Positions 62,697-64,000 of a stretch of 64,000 nt of DNA are shown piece after piece; within the stretch, counting starts at the first letter, position 1, and each line of letters begins with the position of its first letter. The notes below the pieces were generated by a model. The model worked only from the letters and a program-made list of their open reading frames with translations, was not told where the DNA came from and did no database searches. A program made the translations under genes and the position numbers. The DNA comes from Solibacillus sp. FSL W7-1464 (lineage in GTDB: Bacteria; Bacillota; Bacilli; Bacillales_A; Planococcaceae), in contig NZ_JBBORC010000001.1 of assembly GCF_038004425.1 (NCBI RefSeq), forward strand, positions 3,377,001 through 3,441,000, written 5' to 3'.

Positions 62697-64000
62697 TTAA
62701 CGTTTATTAATTTCTTCCATTAAGATTTGGTTTGTTAATTGCGGGTTTGCCTGACCTTTAGAAGCTTTCATAATTTGGCCAAGAAGTGCTTTAATCGCAC
62801 GGTCTTTACCAGCTTTGAAGTCTTCCACCGATTTTGCATCATTATCAAGAACTGTTGTTACGAAACCACGGATTACTTCCGGATCAGAAATTTGGACTAA
62901 GCCTTTTTCCTTCACGATTTTCGCCGCGTCTCCACCGTTTGTTACTAGCTCAGTGAATACTTTTTTCGCGATTTTAGAAGAAATGGTACCGTCTGTAATT
63001 AATTTCACCATACCTGCCAAGTTTTCAGGTGTTAGAGCTGTATTTTTCAACTCTTTTTGCTCAGCGTTTAAGTATGCAGAAATATCACCCATTAACCAGT
63101 TAGCCGATAACTTCGCATCAGCACCGGCATTTACAGTTACATCAAAGAAATCGGAAATCTCTTTGTTTACTACAAGTACGTTTGCATCATAATCATTTAA
63201 ACCTAATTCAGAAACATAACGTGCTTTACGTGCATCCGGTAATTCAGGAATTTCGTTGCGTACGCGTTCTACCCATTCATCCGAAATTGAAAGACGCACT
63301 AAGTCCGGCTCTGGGAAGTAACGGTAATCATCTGTACCTTCTTTAACACGCATAAGGATTGTTTTACCTGTTTTCTCATCAAAACGGCGTGTTTCCTGCT
63401 CAATAACGCCACCAGCCATCAATACTTCTGCTTGGCGGATTTCTTCGTGCTCTAAACCACGACGTACAAAGTTGAATGAGTTTAAGTTTTTAAGCTCAGT
63501 TTTTGTACCGAACTCTTCTTGACCGTATGGACGAATAGAAATATTCGCATCACAACGAAGCGAACCTTCTTCCATACGTACGTCAGAAACGCCTGTATAT
63601 TGGATGATTGATTTTACTTTTTCAAGATAAGCATAGGCTTCGTCCGGCGTACGGATATCCGGCTCAGAAACGATTTCTACTAATGGCGTACCTTGACGGT
63701 TTAAGTCCACTAAAGAATAGCCGTCAGCATGTGTTAATTTACCAGCATCTTCTTCCATGTGAAGACGTGTAATACCGATTTTCTTTTTGTAGCCTGGTGT
63801 ATCACCTTTAGCTGGAATTTCGATTTCTACCCAGCCGTTTTTACCGATTGGCTTATCAAATTGTGAAATTTGGTAAGCTTTCGGATTGTCCGGATAGAAG
63901 TAGTTTTTACGGTCGAACTTAGTTTCTTGTTCGATTTCCATGTTTAATGCTAAAGAAGCACGCATTGCGTAATCTACTACTTGTTTATTTAATACTGGTA
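62697..64000 (-). CDS. gatB: Asp-tRNA(Asn)/Glu-tRNA(Gln) amidotransferase subunit B, 5' end outside window
   Basis: Open from the window edge; the visible residues start [18 protein letters not shown], so only ~45-60 N-terminal residues are missing. [20 protein letters not shown] (kinase-like tRNA/Glu-phosphate site), [29 protein letters not shown] and the C-terminal tail domain ([23 protein letters not shown]) are canonical. GatB phosphorylates the misacylated Glu/Asp-tRNA for amidation with GatA's ammonia. Followed by a terminator, where Bacilli normally continue with dgkB. Confidence 0.96.
   Translation of the reverse strand, partial: PVLNKQVVDYAMRASLALNMEIEQETKFDRKNYFYPDNPKAYQISQFDKPIGKNGWVEIEIPAKGDTPGYKKKIGITRLHMEEDAGKLTHADGYSLVDLNRQGTPLVEIVSEPDIRTPDEAYAYLEKVKSIIQYTGVSDVRMEEGSLRCDANISIRPYGQEEFGTKTELKNLNSFNFVRRGLEHEEIRQAEVLMAGGVIEQETRRFDEKTGKTILMRVKEGTDDYRYFPEPDLVRLSISDEWVERVRNEIPELPDARKARYVSELGLNDYDANVLVVNKEISDFFDVTVNAGADAKLSANWLMGDISAYLNAEQKELKNTALTPENLAGMVKLITDGTISSKIAKKVFTELVTNGGDAAKIVKEKGLVQISDPEVIRGFVTTVLDNDAKSVEDFKAGKDRAIKALLGQIMKASKGQANPQLTNQILMEEINKR

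Overview
The window reads as chromosome of an AT-rich, endospore-forming Firmicute, most like Planococcaceae (Solibacillus/Lysinibacillus type). Support: strong GGAGG ribosome sites, frequent TTG/GTG starts, spore photoproduct lyase (SplB), DUF2642 and SASP-like small proteins, Bacillus-type UxuB (SDR), YtoQ, YqcI, DgkB, RlmCD and GatB, and plausible CcpA, CodY and Fur boxes. The genus is inference; there is no rRNA or tRNA to anchor it.

Layout. 1-8 kb: end of a DUF1456 gene, an acyl-CoA synthetase, small genes and two permeases. 6.8-12.9 kb: a uronate/aldonate catabolic operon read leftward, kdgK-kdgA-uxuA-uxuB-lacI-gntP. Its promoter carries a cre site inside the -35/-10 spacer and a perfect 24-bp palindrome just downstream. 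13-18 kb: patatin lipase, tRNA dihydrouridine synthase, aspartate dehydrogenase, YtoQ, an unknown protein, then a candidate small RNA. 18-25 kb: an HpaB-type flavin monooxygenase, a 45-aa ORF, two DUF2642 proteins, a three-gene glycosylation operon and splB (probably spore-related), and queT behind a structured leader. 25-31 kb: SDR, DUF2829 (Tad2-like), a 250-bp inverted-repeat element, a tandemly duplicated short transcription cassette, and two DegV paralogues flanking an amidinotransferase and a YqcI-type gene. 31-43 kb: redox enzymes, two chemoreceptors, a nitroreductase/MarR pair, a Fur-box reductase, an orphan glycine-betaine-type binding lipoprotein, RlmCD and DgkB, with a 20-21-bp phased TATTAGAA array between the second chemoreceptor and dgkB.

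43-56 kb is nutrient scavenging. A CodY-box oppABCDF operon imports peptides. A proline module (rocA divergent from a RocR-like regulator, then proline dehydrogenase and putP) takes up proline and oxidises it to glutamate. 56-62.6 kb holds amino-sugar/polyol functions (ROK kinase, two Gfo/Idh/MocA dehydrogenases, an unknown coupled protein, a decayed alcohol dehydrogenase, a GNAT protein, nagA). The window ends inside gatB. The known Bacillales order gatB-dgkB-rlmCD is kept on one strand but is split by about 19 kb of catabolic genes and by a chemoreceptor.

Most interesting unexplained items: the phased TATTAGAA array (42120-42414), the duplicated cassette (26975-27514), the orphan promoter-terminator pair (17784-17915), the queT leader, and the RocR-like regulator that has lost its sigma-54 contact and Walker B motifs.
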